A stretch of DNA of 64,000 nucleotides from Corythucha ciliata. Its lineage: Eukaryota; Arthropoda; Insecta; Hemiptera; Tingidae. The notes under the pieces were generated by a model. That model had not been told where the DNA came from. It ran no database searches and worked only from the letters and a program-made list of their open reading frames with translations. The stretch spans positions 28,686,198-28,750,197 of the forward strand of contig CM075937.1 of the NCBI GenBank assembly GCA_038030265.1, in the 5' to 3' direction. Made by a program: the position numbers and the translations under genes. Below, in pieces: positions 18,961 to 29,609 of this stretch; the first letter of the stretch is position 1; each line of letters begins with the position of its first letter.

Positions 18961-21175
18961 AGGGCTAACCGGTTCATGTGTCAGTTCATCTTTTAATTGC
19001 AACACTTTCGTTTCCGACCGAAACCAAATATGTCGGGCAAAATACTTCTAAAAAAGTCGAGATCAGGATGTTATTCTCTCTTTTGGGTCTTGGAGGTTAT
19101 AAAATCCGTAACTGCTTTTTCAAATTGATCTGGCGGATGAGTGGCTCCGGATCTTTTCCTTCCTGAAGTCGACGAGGCTATCGAAGATGGAGTTTTCGGG
19201 TCGTTATCGTCTATCCTTGCCTCACCGAAGTCCTCCTCGAAGCATTCTATTGGTGAAACATCTTCCTGCGTGGATGGCTCGTTATTCAGTATGGAAACTG
19301 AAGGAAGTGAACCAGATTGAGGTCTCGACTTTAGGTATGGCAATACAAATTACATAACGTCCCATAGGTAGTACGGCTTCCTGGCTGGGTCCCCTGTCTT
19401 TTTGGCTTATTATTTCTCAATAATAAGTCTTTGTAATCGTATCGCAAAAAAATTTTTTGACCCCCCCTCAAAATTTGTAGTTTTACGTTTCAAAGTGCGT
19501 AGAATCCAAAATCTGCAATAAAAAAAAAATGTCCGTCCGCCGTCCGGGCCATATCTTGCCCTAGGATTGCTCGAAAAAACTCGTTCTTTCGCACATAGAC
19601 TCCACTTGGGGTCTAGTTGGTCCTAACATCTGATCAGTTTGATCAAATAACTCCCTGGGGTTTTATGGGCCAAAAGCGGGTCCAAAATGGGGATTTTCAA
19701 AGGATTTGGGATCATAGGGGTGTGGGGTGTCGATTTTCATGTAATTTCAAGCCGGATTTGACTACATACATGATAAACCCATAAGCAGTAGAAATAATAA
19801 GGCATTGTTCGATAATTCGCAGCGTTTTTTTCATAAATCAAGTTAAGCTCCCTCTCAAACTCCTCCATCTTGAACGACATTCCGCATCTGGTACAGAAAA
19901 CGTGACACGCGTCTTTGACGTCAAGTAACAATCAAAGCGCTAAAACTTTAGAACAAAAACTAATATTCCTTCGTTTTCTCTTTCAGGTATCTTGCTACTG
20001 GTGACACATTCGCTTCTTTGTCGTTGCAGTTCTTCCGAGAGGTTTCGACTATAACTAAGATAGTGGAAGACACCTCAAGAACTTTGAGGACAGTTCTTCA
20101 ACCGTTGTGTATGGCCACTCCGAATGAAGAACGCTGGTTGGAAATCAGCCAAAGATACAACGAGCTTTCCAACGTCCCGAACTGTTCATTTAGGATGTAT
20201 CGACGGAAAACACATAAGGATCAAACGCCCATTTTAAAAGTGGTTCTGCGTTTTTTAACTACCACGACTATTTTTCTATGGTGCTGATGGCTTGCACTCA
20301 TGCTGACGGGCTGTTTACATGGACAAGTGTGGGCGAATTCGGCAGGAATAGTGACGGCAGGGTGATTAAGGAGGAAGGATTTTACGACTGCGTTGTCCAG
20401 AATAAACTGGATTTACCGCCCCCCGCAACCCCTACCGAATGACCCTGATGGAACCCCATTTCCATATTTTTTCATCGGTGACCAGGCTTTTCCTCTTAAA
20501 AACAAGCGACGAGGCTATGACAACTTTCAACTACCGGATATCGAGGGCAAGAAGGAGCGTTGAATGTGCTTTCGGTATGTTTGCTGCGAAATTTCGAATT
20601 CTTTTTACTCAAATCGAATGTGAACCGAAGAAAGTGGAGCAACTTGTAAAAGCCGCGTGCGTTCTACATAATTTTATTCGGACCCACGATGGTGCACTGT
20701 CTTCAAATACATACGAACCTGCGTACGAAGAGATGCAATCATTCCCGATTTACCTGCAGTCGGCGTTCCAAGTACGGCGAAAGAATTCAGGAATAAGTTA
20801 AAAGATTATTTTTCAATGCCGGAAAATGCACTATTTTGGCAGAGTTCTGGATAACTGCAGCTTACTTTGCAGTGTGCATGCGCGAAAACTAATACAAAAT
20901 GAAATGTAACGTTTTATTTTACCTGTAGTATTGAATTTTTCGGCCAGGGCCTTCCACGCTTTGTCCTGTTCGAATAATTACTTTTCGAAGTGTCGTATAC
21001 AGCTGGGTAATCTTCCACGGCTTTCACGAAATTTGTGTTGAATTCCTCGGTGTCAGGAAGCATTTTCTGAAGAACACAGAAAATAATCATCGGTAAACTA
21101 CTTAGTTAGCCGAGGTAATAACTGAATTAAAAATATAGAATAGTGGAAATACTTACCGCGAATTGAAGCATCATG
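18709..21175 (-). pseudogene. MADF-type DNA-binding partner gene of the Harbinger element
   Basis: Minus-strand exons: 21175-21158 (MMLQFA, then GTAAGT); about 21069-20924 after TTCTTCAG, encoding EEFNTNFVKAVEDYPAVYD and, after a one-base shift, EQDKAWKALAEKFN, then ACAG before GTAAAA; then from about 19940 AECRSRWRSLRGS, and beyond repeat A, KPYYLWDVM and YLKSRPQSGS. This is the MADF order (F-x-x-x-L/V-I/V ... P-x-x-Y-D ... A-W ... C-x-x-R-W-x-x-L-R ... Y-x-x-x-M). A Ser/acidic stretch and FEKAVTDFIT follow, and after a shift a Ser/Pro/His-rich tail carrying the 81-bp repeats. In Harbinger elements a Myb/MADF protein helps the transposase bind DNA and enter the nucleus. The large intron spans transposase exon 2 on the other strand. 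Repeat A sits inside the MADF domain, and frameshifts are present. Confidence 0.65.
19400..19846 (+). repeat. Dispersed repeat A, copy 2 (long)
   Basis: Begins at TTATTATTTCTCAATAATAAG and ends GATAATTCGCAGCG; nearly identical to the copy at 40.73-41.16 kb. It interrupts the MADF coding exon (minus) and lies in the transposase intron (plus). No coding capacity or clear terminal repeats were seen. Confidence 0.85.
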
Positions 21176-22139
21176 TTATTTATCTCACTATAAACACTCA
21201 GCGAAGCACGTTAAACTGAATAAATGATGGGGGAGGAGGTAAATTGGTAACGAATCAAAGGCAGGACGGAGGAACGGGCAAAGGGAGGAGGACAAAAAAT
21301 ATGCCACGAGCAAAAACCGCGACGAGAAAACAAGAGCCTGCTACCGTAATAGCCACAAAAACTTTCCAAGATACAACGAAAGCCCTCTACCGGGTGTCAG
21401 TGAAAAAACCTACAAGTGCCGGGTGAGTGCACAAGAAAAACCCGTGACGTAACAACTTCCTCACCCACAGTGCACCTATGAGGGAAAACCGGTACTATTT
21501 CAAACTTGTTTCATTTAAAATTAATAACTTGTGTAATTTACTTGTTTAGCAGGTAAGCCCTCCGGGGAAATAGGTTAAGAATTAATACTTCTAATATTTT
21601 TTTTAAAACACAAACCTTTGTAAATAATAAAAAAGCACACATTATCACATCGAGTATCTTAGAGGGGCTACTCCCCAAATCGAGTCGTCATTACAATAAT
21701 GACCTGACCCAAACCGGCAAATAATGTTCATTTCGCCAGGTCCCCTGTAATAAGACTCGTGAAACTCAAGGTAGTAAACGGGTTAAACGGTAAAACCACC
21801 TGAGTTCGTCTTATATAAATTGAGTTACCCTGACCTCTCTCCTCCTACCGATAACCAAAATCAATCCCTCCCCTCCTGCACTCTCCGAGGCCAAGCACTC
21901 GGGAGTGGTCTGACAGCCCACCGTCGCCTGGGACAATAACCCGGATGGTAACCTCTACCCTACGAGGTATAACGTACCTCTCAGGTATAACGTTCATCGG
22001 GGAGTCTCAGTCTCAGCAAGTGCCACGTGTCACACCAGTGTGAACGCACTCATTCAATTATACCGGTCTGGTCTTTCAAATGGCGCGCTGTAGCTTTTCG
22101 CATGGCAAATGCCACGCCGCATGCTAGTTCAATGTGAAT
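21176..22139. other. Unassigned, with an LTR-like stretch at ~21.64-22.06 kb
   Basis: A C-rich segment with a TATATAAATTGAG box near 21.81 kb, pyrimidine-rich leader and a duplicated TATAACGTACCTCTCAGG word resembles an LTR promoter region, but no second copy or TG...CA ends could be fixed. The short frame 21244-21426 is unrecognised. Confidence 0.25.
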
Positions 22140-22700
22140 GACGCCTAAGAATGTCGCCAATTCACCGTAACGACCGACTCTCGGCCGACCTCTCTCGATA
22201 TCACAAATAAATCAAGGTCCACCGGCCCCCGTTGTCTTCGCCACCTCAACTTCGTTTCACAATTCTCAACGTACATCCAATCCAGTATGGGAAAGGAGAA
22301 GAAAACATCGTGGCAGATACACTCAGTAGAGTCGAAGAAGTCCAACTCTCCGAAGATTTCGAGCCTCGGTGACTGGCACAAGAAACTGACTCTTCAGTAC
22401 TGACACTTCTGACTCGACCTTTTAAATTCGAACGCCTTCCGGTACCGGCGATGGTCCTCAAAGTTCTCTGTGAAACTTCTACTAAAAACCCTCGACTACA
22501 TCTTACAGACGACTTTAGACGAGCAGCATTTATTCGCTTCCATCAACTCGATCATCCGGGAGTAAAGTCCTCTCGAAAGATTGTAGCCCAAAAATTGTTT
22601 TAGCCTTGAATGAATGTCGACATAGCCAACTGGACCAGACAATGTTTGGCATATCAATCATCTAAAGTCACACGTCACACACGTACGCCTCAAGGAACTT
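22140..22700 (+). pseudogene. Gypsy RNase H end and integrase zinc-region fragment
   Basis: A frame reads YGKGEENIVADTLSRVEEV, the 'G-x-x-N-x-x-A-D-x-L-S-R' end of a gypsy RNase H domain. After a stop come ERLPVPAM / VLCETSTKNPR and FIRFHQLDHPGVKSSRKIV, followed by NWTRQC of the integrase zinc-binding region. It is 5' and 3' truncated, ending near 22.70 kb. The DNA at 22.49-22.67 kb is the inverted counterpart of 17.76-17.94 kb, about 4.6 kb away, flanking the Harbinger element. Confidence 0.7.
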
Positions 22701-23552
22701 GAAAGAGGTGAAAATCACCGATTTGGAGGTTATGACAGCGTTGAAAAATACTGGCCTTTCAGTGTGATTCACTGACGAGCCTAAATGTACATCACTAAAA
22801 GACAGTGAAAATCATTTTGTCCTTCGTAGTTATTTTCACCGTTGCACTATGCAAAATTTATCGTTTTCAATGTACCGTTTAGGATCGGTGACTTTCACTT
22901 GCCTGATGGTTGGTTGAAAAATACTATCGGTTAAAACCTTACAAACGATTAAAAACACCTATTTTTAGGTGATTTTTACTGCCACTTTTTTTCAGTGTAT
23001 GTTCCTCGTTCCCGATCAATGAGTATAGGCACTTGTAGGCGTTGTAGTTTTATCCTACAACGCATACGGACAACGAAGGGACAAAAACACGTCGAGCCGA
23101 CAAGGAGAGATCGACAAGAAAAGAACGGTCCATTTCACCGCTCCTTCGGGGAGCGATAAAATGTTACGGAACGAGGAACGGAGTGGAGCGATGATCGCCC
23201 ACAATGTTCGGCCATACCTCTCCGTTCTGCCGACGAACACGAAGTAGAGATCTGAAGGAACCGGTTCCTTTTTGTCGTTCCTCGTTCCGTTTTTCTCCCC
23301 CCCCCCCACTCCTCTAGAAAGTCACCTAATCCATGGCAAGATGGATGATGGAATTCTTTTGGACACGCAAAATAGACAGAACTCATTTTTTATTCTATTA
23401 TAAAATAGTACATTATTTTCTAAATTAAATTAATGTAGTACTAAACACATAAGATTAAAAAAAAAAGTACATATATACATAACACACAAAGAGTTTCAAA
23501 GGATCACAAAGTAATACAGTAAGAGTAATTAGTAGTAAAACAAACCAACACC
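22701..23552. other. No gene; short palindromic and GC-rich segments
   Basis: 22.72-23.01 kb has repeated GGTGAAAATCACC / AGGTGATTTTTACTG words that can pair. 23.04-23.31 kb is GC-rich with complementary words (GAACGAGGAACGG and CCTCGTTCCG). These may be decayed short elements; boundaries are unclear. 23.40-23.55 kb is A/T-rich. Confidence 0.35.
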
Positions 23553-24675
23553 TTATAAATTTGAATTTAAAAACAAAATTTTATTTACTTTGCTCGCCGA
23601 CAGTCGATTCCGCTTATCATTAATTACAATTCCGGCTTTGCTGAAGACCCTTTCACTGGGCACTGACGTGGCCGGGATGCAGAGCCGGCATTTTGCCATG
23701 AAAGTCAAGTTAGGGTAAATTGTTTTCCTTTCTTGCCACCAAACTAAGGGACTTGAGGTTCTTTCTATAAGAGGCTCTGAAAGATATTTGTCCATCTCGA
23801 CTATGGCAATCGCCTTTGGGTCATCTAGAGTTGTTTGTGGAGTGACTGGGACGACAAACTCGTCCCACAAGGCACATAGCGATGATGGTCCAGCAGATGT
23901 CGAAGGCACGCTCTTCGCTTGCACTGCTGTAACCAGAGGTGCTGGGGGACAGCTCGCCGAATCCTAGCCTGGGCCCTCGAAATTACTTCCTCCCGGGCGG
24001 AGCTGAACTTGGCGTCACTGATGAATCCACGTTTTTTGAAGCGAGGTTCCGGAATTATAGTATGACCGACGATGTCTTTCGAGTGATACTTTGTGAATTT
24101 GTCATCAACCCCGACAAGCAGAGCTTGGCAAAGACGAACAGTTTCTTCTGGCATCTCTTTCTGCTGACATTTCACCAAATGATACCTCATCATTCGCGTC
24201 AAAATGCTTATCTTCGCTGAAAGGTTGGAAATGTTTACATATCATTTTCAGCAATTGCTTGTCGATGACCCGCTTTTGGCTCGTGGGGATAGGTTTGATG
24301 ACACTGAAAAACTTGCTCAGTAATGACTGCGGAGCTTCGAGATCAGGCGTGGATTGAGCCGAACCCGATTCCGAGATCATGGAACCGAGAGAAAGACTCG
24401 ATGAAACCGAGGGTCTACGAGGAAGAGCTCCAGATTCAGTTTGTGGCCGACGTGAAGCAATAGACGCCCCTTCAGCGTCTAACAACTCTTCGTCATCGAC
24501 GTGCGGCCCAAGCGATGGTGATCTCGAACGCGGTGTTTCCGACCGTTTGAAGGGGATAGTGGGATGCTTCCTGGACAAATGCCTGGACAAATTCCCAGTC
24601 GAACCTCCGCTTGTACTATAAATATTTTTGCAATATGAACATTTCGCCTTCCCTTCAGTCGTTTTTTCGAAATGA
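23553..24675 (-). pseudogene. hAT transposase with BED finger, catalytic middle deleted
   Basis: Minus strand: SVWYHFEKTTEGKAKCSYCK and GGSTGNLSRHLSRKHP form a BED zinc finger (24.55-24.68 kb). A Ser/Pro-rich linker follows, with LLSKFFSVIKPI and LLKMICKHFQPFSED of the N-terminal DNA-binding region. After a frameshift near 24.21 kb the frame reads LCQALLVGVDDKFTKY, IIPEPRFKKRGF and, in the last frame, PLVWWQERKTIYP and ATSVPSERVFSKAG, then KRNRLSASKV, the C-terminal dimerisation block. The distance between N-terminal and C-terminal parts is far too short, so most of the RNase H-like core, including catalytic Asp residues, is deleted. This is a deletion derivative of a hAT element. The start codon is not certain. 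Confidence 0.8.
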
Positions 24676-24710
24676 TACCAAACGTCACTGTTCAGTCGGG
24701 ACGATATGTT

Positions 24711-24903
24711 AAGGTGCCTTTACACTGCGCGAAACTTGCTCGCGAAACAGTTTCGCGAGTCAAGTCTCGCGTAATGTAAATGGATGTTTCACCCCGAAAC
24801 ACGTTGCGCGAGGCAGTCTCGAGGCGAGCCAACCGTTGTCGGTTTTTTAGCGCGCATCAAAGTGTTTCACCCTTCTTGTTTCGCTTAGTGTAGACGCCCC
24901 TTT
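24711..24903. mobile_element. Short inverted-repeat element (~193 bp)
   Basis: Left AAGGTGCCTTTACACTGCGC against right reverse complement AAAAGGGGCGTCTACACTAA; the inner parts (GCGAAAC) also pair. It lies just upstream of the BED finger of the minus-strand hAT. No target duplication could be fixed. Confidence 0.45.
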
Positions 24904-25207
24904 TGTCTCGCGGTGAAAGGAAAGGGGATGGGTGCTGAGGAAATAGTGAATGAAGTAGAAGTAGCGTTCATTTTCGGTGACGGAGATAGTGACCGGGTGA
25001 AACTTTTTTATTTTTTTTTATTGTGTCGTTCGTTTGTCCTCGTTCGATCGCAACCCGGGGATGGCGACTTCCTACATTTTTTTCGCGGTGGGATTATTTT
25101 CCGCCTGACTTGCCGAGGCCGGCCACACCTCGAGGCTTGAAAAGGCACTTTAGCTTCATGGTGTACATACTATTTTTTATTCTACAAAAAATAACGTAAT
25201 AATCAAT
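24904..25207. other. No gene recognised
   Basis: Open frame 24913-25140 has no domain; T-rich and low-complexity. Confidence 0.45.
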
Positions 25208-25335
25208 TTTTAGGCGTTGACAAGCTCTAGTTATGTGTTCTGTAGTGTCCATGCAATGATGCAACCAAACAAATTAATTCTCTCGAAAAATGAAGCATTT
25301 TGATAGGTTGCGTGTAGACTTCACAGACGTATAGC
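25208..25335 (-). repeat. MITE family D, diverged copy
   Basis: Reverse orientation relative to 37.52-37.65 kb; shares CAAGCTCTA, GCAACCAAACAAATT, CTCGAAAAATGAAGCATTTT and the reverse-complement core. The ends have decayed. Confidence 0.6.
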
Positions 25336-25385
25336 ATATAATTATGTAATTACATCTAGTCCAGTGAATGAGTAAATTTTGCTAT

Positions 25386-26411
25386 ACATCGAATTTGGCG
25401 TTTCATTTTTTTTCTCTTGTATTGTTTTGCTGGGTTAGAAGAAAAGGAATCTGAGTTTTCGTCGTCCTAACCCCTGTGCTAACTTCGGGGTAGGCGAAAA
25501 CCCGTTCATTTTTTTGGGATTTTTCGGGTTGTAGGCGAATAACTTCTTTCCTATGCTTCCTACCTGAACACTAGCTATATTCATACTAGTAGATTACAAA
25601 ATACTCTAAACTATTCACTTTTGGGGTTTTTTTGTGTGTAACCTACATCAACGGAGCTCTGAAATTATGAATCGCCAACAAAGAGGTAAATTATTCGAAA
25701 AAAAAAATCAATGAAACTTGCCTAGACAAACGGACTATACGTAAAAATTGATGCACATCAATGTGTAAGAGAATTAATTGTTATTCATGAACACGCCAAT
25801 ATGAGAGCAACATACCTATACCATCAATTTGGTCGTACATGTAACAAGTTTACCTGTAATTCTCGGGTGATCAGGTCAATAAAATGAATTTGTTGAAGTC
25901 AACCCAAAGAACGCCCATATTCTTGTATTGGCGAAAATCTTCACGCTTCCTCCTAACCACCACGACTGGGTCATAAGTACTTGAGCCGCCCTTCATGATA
26001 TAAATCATCAGCCGTCTTCACTGCTGTGGCTTTCACTACAAGACATAATCTTCTGTGCGTATTTGCTGTTCAAGGAGACGATAAAATTAAAATTGTGCGA
26101 AGGTATGTTGTGGTTTTACCTCTTTGTTGGCGATTCATAGCTCCGTTGATGTTGGCTGCACAAAAAAACCCAAAGGGTGAATAATTAAGGGTATTTTGTA
26201 ATCTACTAATATGAATATAGCTATTGTTCGGCTAGGAAGCATAGGAAAGAAGTTATTCTCCTAAAACCGGAAAAATCCCAAAAATTCGACGGTTTTTGGC
26301 CTATCCTGAAGTTAGCACAGGGGTTAGGACGACGAAAACTCAGATTACTCATCTTCTAACCTACCAAAACAATACAAGAGAAAAAAAAAATCAAACACCA
26401 CTTTCGATGTA
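25386..26411. mobile_element. Large foldback element, ~300-bp arms
   Basis: Positions 25386-25690 and 26115-26411 are inverted copies: CTCTTGTATTGTTTTG, CTGAGTTTTCGTCGTCCTAA, TGTGCTAACTTC, AAGTTATTCTCC-like and CTCTTTGTTGGCGATTCAT words occur in opposite order and orientation. The ~425 bp centre has no coding motif. Arms differ by scattered changes, so the element is not very young. It is probably a non-autonomous DNA transposon; target duplication was not determined. Confidence 0.75.
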
Positions 26412-27404
26412 GGATGAACCCTTTTTTACGTTCTTATTGACCTGACTAAATGGTTTGTGAACGGGGCTTTAATATTTATATTGAAAAAAGGATTTGAAAT
26501 TCGGCAATTCGAAAAAGTTGTTTCGTGTTTAAATAAAGTCACTGAAAAGCTGATTACCTTACTCAGTTTTGAGCTTTTTCATTCGCATAGTGAAGAGCGC
26601 TTCAACGCGAGTGTGAAGACTTCACTTCGCTTCACTCAAAACGTCTTCGACGGCTTCTCTACTTTACACAAACAGGCTTCAACTAAACATTATCATAGTT
26701 TGTCTCCATCACAAAATAATTTAATAAAGAAGGGATGAACTGACGGAGGGGAAAAACAGTATTTAAAGAGATGCTTTCTCGTTCCCTCGGTCAGTCTTCA
26801 TACCTAATCTACTGAAGTAAAACATTGTTGAGGACCGCCAAGAAACATTAAAACAAAAGCCCATCTTTAAGAAAAAACACACTCACATGCTTTTGCCTTT
26901 TTCCGTTTAATCCTTCTTGCGGACTGTGTTTTTTGATTGTACAAAAGAAACGGTCGGACTAATAAAAAACCTTGAAGTTTTTGGTGTGTTATGAGCGTAT
27001 TTTAAACCCCAGGACCGGAAGCCCAAAGTGGAACACCAAAGAAATAAAGGTGAGTGGCTCGGTCGCGTCAACATACCGCCCTGCGTGACTGTCCTTAGTA
27101 GACTACCGCTTCCGCCAGGGTGTAGAAAACTTGAACAAAAACCGCTCATTCGTCATTCCTGCGAGAGTGAAGAGCCGAAGGCCAGCACCAAGCACGTGCC
27201 ACCCCCCGACTTCACTCAGCAGGAAAGTGAACGATCACTCGCCACCTCTGATTGCATTTTAATTGACCCGAGGGCCAGTACCGAAGCATGTACCACCCCT
27301 CGACTCGACCATTAGAGGGTAGTGCATCGGTGACAATTTGTTGTTAGGAAGGCCTATCACAAAAGCGAGTATATGAAGCACAGTCCGTAAAAATTAATTT
27401 AGAG
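26412..27404. other. No gene recognised
   Basis: Open frames 26457-26738 and 27028-27315 lack recognisable domains; the latter contains a loosely repeated PKASTKHVPPPD / PRASTEACTTPR peptide. Nothing else supportable. Confidence 0.4.
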
Positions 27405-28191
27405 CAGTGGTTCTCAACCTTTTTAGAGCGGCCGCCCCCCTAGGATCAAATACAAATTTCACAGCCCCCTTAGCAACATTTCGTAATTGTTGTGGGTTGG
27501 GGGGGGGGGGTATTTTGTTTCGTTTTTCATGAAATAACAATGGTAGCCATATACATATTTCTGGAGAAATGGGTAAACATAAAGCAAATCTTTAAATAGG
27601 AACAAACGATAGTGAGACTAAGGGCCGTATTCAGAAACCCTCCTTTACGAAGCCTTAACTAAAGGAGTTGAAAAATGCGATGGTTTATAAAAATGTGTCA
27701 TCTGTTTTGAAGCGCTTAAAGGAGATGTAAAGGTTAAGGTTGGTTTCTGAATACGGGCCTAAGGCCCATATTCATAGACATTTCTTAAACTTAAATTTCC
27801 CTAAGTGGGCGTCAAAACAGATGATTTTATTCCAACAAAAACTGGATTGTCATTTACTTAGGAGAATTTTAACCTAAGTAGCGACGCGACTATCGCCGTC
27901 CTTGCAGCTGGCTTGCATCCTCTTATTAGTCGGCAGTTCAATCAGTTCTTCTTGAATTTGAATGTCGACTGATTCAATGTTCTCGAAAGGATTCAAGATC
28001 CACAGGGGGATTTCCATTGACAAAATATAATTAAATCTTGCAGAGGAGTCATTGCCCCCCAAAGTCTCATCGCCACCCGACCGCCTGAGGCACTCTCACC
28101 GCCCCCCTACTGCCCAAAAACAGTTCACCGCCCCGCAGCAGCCTCTCACTTGCCCCCAAGGGGGCGATATCACCTCCGTTGAAAACCACCG
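27405..28191. mobile_element. hAT-type non-autonomous element with 8-bp target duplication
   Basis: Ends CAGTGGTTCTCAACCTTTTT (left) and, reversed, CGGTGGTTTTCAACGG (right) are characteristic of hAT short elements. Flanks are ATTTAGAG (27397-27404) and TTTTAGAG (28192-28199), matching in 7 of 8 bases, the size expected for hAT. The interior holds CCCCC-rich ends, no transposase, and a nested element at 27622-27759. Confidence 0.75.
27622..27759. mobile_element. Nested short element with TAA target sites
   Basis: Inverted ends GGGCCGTATTCAGAAACC and its mirror (GGTTTCTGAATACGGGCC), flanked by TAA on both sides. TAA/TTA target duplications suggest mobilisation by a PIF/Harbinger transposase. 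It lies inside the hAT-type element, so it is the younger insertion. Confidence 0.7.
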
Positions 28192-28352
28192 TTTTAGAGC
28201 CTAAGCTCTAAAACGCTGTAATATTTGCGGCCGTAATATACTTTAGCTCCTAGGCAAGATAAGAGACACTTTTGGGACTCATTCGCGGCCGTAAAATGCG
28301 TTTTAGTATAATGTAGAATAAAAACATTTTTGTATTAAGGTCGATACAGAAT

Positions 28353-28545
28353 ATTCGGACGTGACGTGGGAACACGCTGTCCAACGTGTGATACAAAATT
28401 CCAGAAAAGGCTTTATTGTGTTCCCATTGCTCTGACGTGACGTGGGATGATGCGTGTCCGAGCAATGTGAACTTTAACAGACAAAAGCCTTCGTTGGACT
28501 TTCATCTCACACGTGGGACAGCGTGTTCCCACGTCTCGTCCGAGT
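28353..28545. mobile_element. Inverted-repeat element, ~36-bp arms
   Basis: TTCGGACGTGACGTGGGAAC...ACGCTGTCC on the left is mirrored by ...GGACAGCGTGTTCCCACGTC on the right. A further internal GACGTGACGTGGGA copy occurs near 28.43 kb. No coding content. Confidence 0.65.
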
Positions 28546-28654
28546 AGCCTGCATTGACCTTTAAACAAAAACAACAACAATATTTAAAGTCATATAACTA
28601 TAAAATTACAGATTTTGGAATTTGTTCAAAATATTTTGGCTGTTGTTTCGACTT

Positions 28655-28852
28655 GTAGACCATCAACTTTTTTGAACTATTTGAACCATAAACTTATTGA
28701 ACTTTTTTAATGAATGCATTCGGGCCAATTCCTGGTGCTGTTTGGCCTTAGAGGTGAAGCGATAATGCTGATGAGGGGCACCGAGAATGGGCCCGAAATG
28801 CATTCATTAAAAAACATCATGGCTGTATAGTTCAAAAAAGTTTATGGTCTAC
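28655..28852. mobile_element. Foldback element of ~200 bp
   Basis: GTAGACCAT...AACTTTTTTGAACTA at the left end is mirrored by TAGTTCAAAAAAGTTTATGG at the right; inner arms TTAATGAATGCATTCGGGCC and its mirror also pair. Nearly the whole element can fold. Confidence 0.75.
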
Positions 28853-29609
28853 AAATAAAATTACAGCTTCTAACAGAAACTGTAAGTTTCGACTTGTGTC
28901 TAATGTGATAATTATTGAAGTGGTTCTGGGGCCTATTTTTTGAAAGCACTCTTCAAGTCTTCATGCTTCACTTAGCACTTTTCGAGCTAATTCGTGTACT
29001 TTGAAGCCAAAGTATGGACAAGTGAAAAGTGTGAAGTGGTAGAGCTAAAAAGTGAAAAGTAAAAATTGCAGAGAAGGGTCACGCAGGATTTTTGAAAGAC
29101 TTTTCACACCAGCTTTTTAGTTTACTTTTAATTTCTTAATACAACGAAAAGTGAAAAGTTGGAGTGTATTTTCTAGTTTTGGAGGCAGTTTTCCAAATTA
29201 GCTCTGCGATCCCCCGATCTTGCAGAGTACACTTCCGAGTAGTCTCGTCCATGCTGTGGTTTGATAATACAGTGTTGTTATTGCATCATCCAGAAAACAA
29301 ATAAAATTTAGTGTTTCGCTGCCTATACAGAATGTCTACTTTTTGTGAGAAGAGACTTTACAAATTGACTATGTACTAGGACTACGACTATGGACTATGA
29401 CTATGGAATAGGTAGCATAAATGCGGGTTTCCTATGAAGCGCTAACATCCGCGACATTGGAGTGGTTCCTACGAACCGTCAGACGCCGCGTAACGCATGC
29501 CATCACTATTTGTGCAGCATAATTAGGTTCAATTCTAAGATGGTTCAGCGTTGGGTAACTCTCCATCCGATGGAACATACTATCATGCGTCGGGTTTTTT
29601 TGTGAGCAA
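28853..29609. other. No gene recognised
   Basis: Repeated GTGAAAAGT words at 29.02-29.16 kb; otherwise nothing supportable. Confidence 0.45.

Larger units (their letters stand above)
18111..20801 (+). pseudogene. PIF/Harbinger (HARBI1-like) transposase, two exons
   Basis: Exon 1 (18111-18226) encodes TISTFKKLIELVKEPLSRQD and ends in CTGAG before GTTAGT. Exon 2 starts at 19987 after TTTCTCTTTCAG. Joining restores an Arg codon and the family's 'L-R-Y-L-A-T-G-D' motif, so the intron is well supported. Downstream frames, with shifts near 20195, 20240 and 20440-20510, give CIDGKHIRIK (first Asp), FFNYHDYFSMVLMA, GRNSDGRV, FIGDQAFPLK (second Asp) and VECAFGMFAAKFRIL (Glu), then CVLHNFIRTHDG. These are the DDE residues of PIF/Harbinger transposases, which excise and reinsert the element. 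Frameshifts make this copy inactive. The 1.76-kb intron contains the 3' part of the antisense MADF gene, a short inverted-repeat element and repeat A. The upstream start may lie before 18111 in the same frame. Confidence 0.8.

Noticed and set aside
21640..22060. Solo LTR
   Set aside because: TATA-like box and pyrimidine-rich stretch only; no TG...CA ends, no target duplication, no second copy. Kept only as a low-confidence remark.
24379..24621. 80-codon plus-strand frame
   Set aside because: Antisense shadow of the hAT BED-finger linker region.
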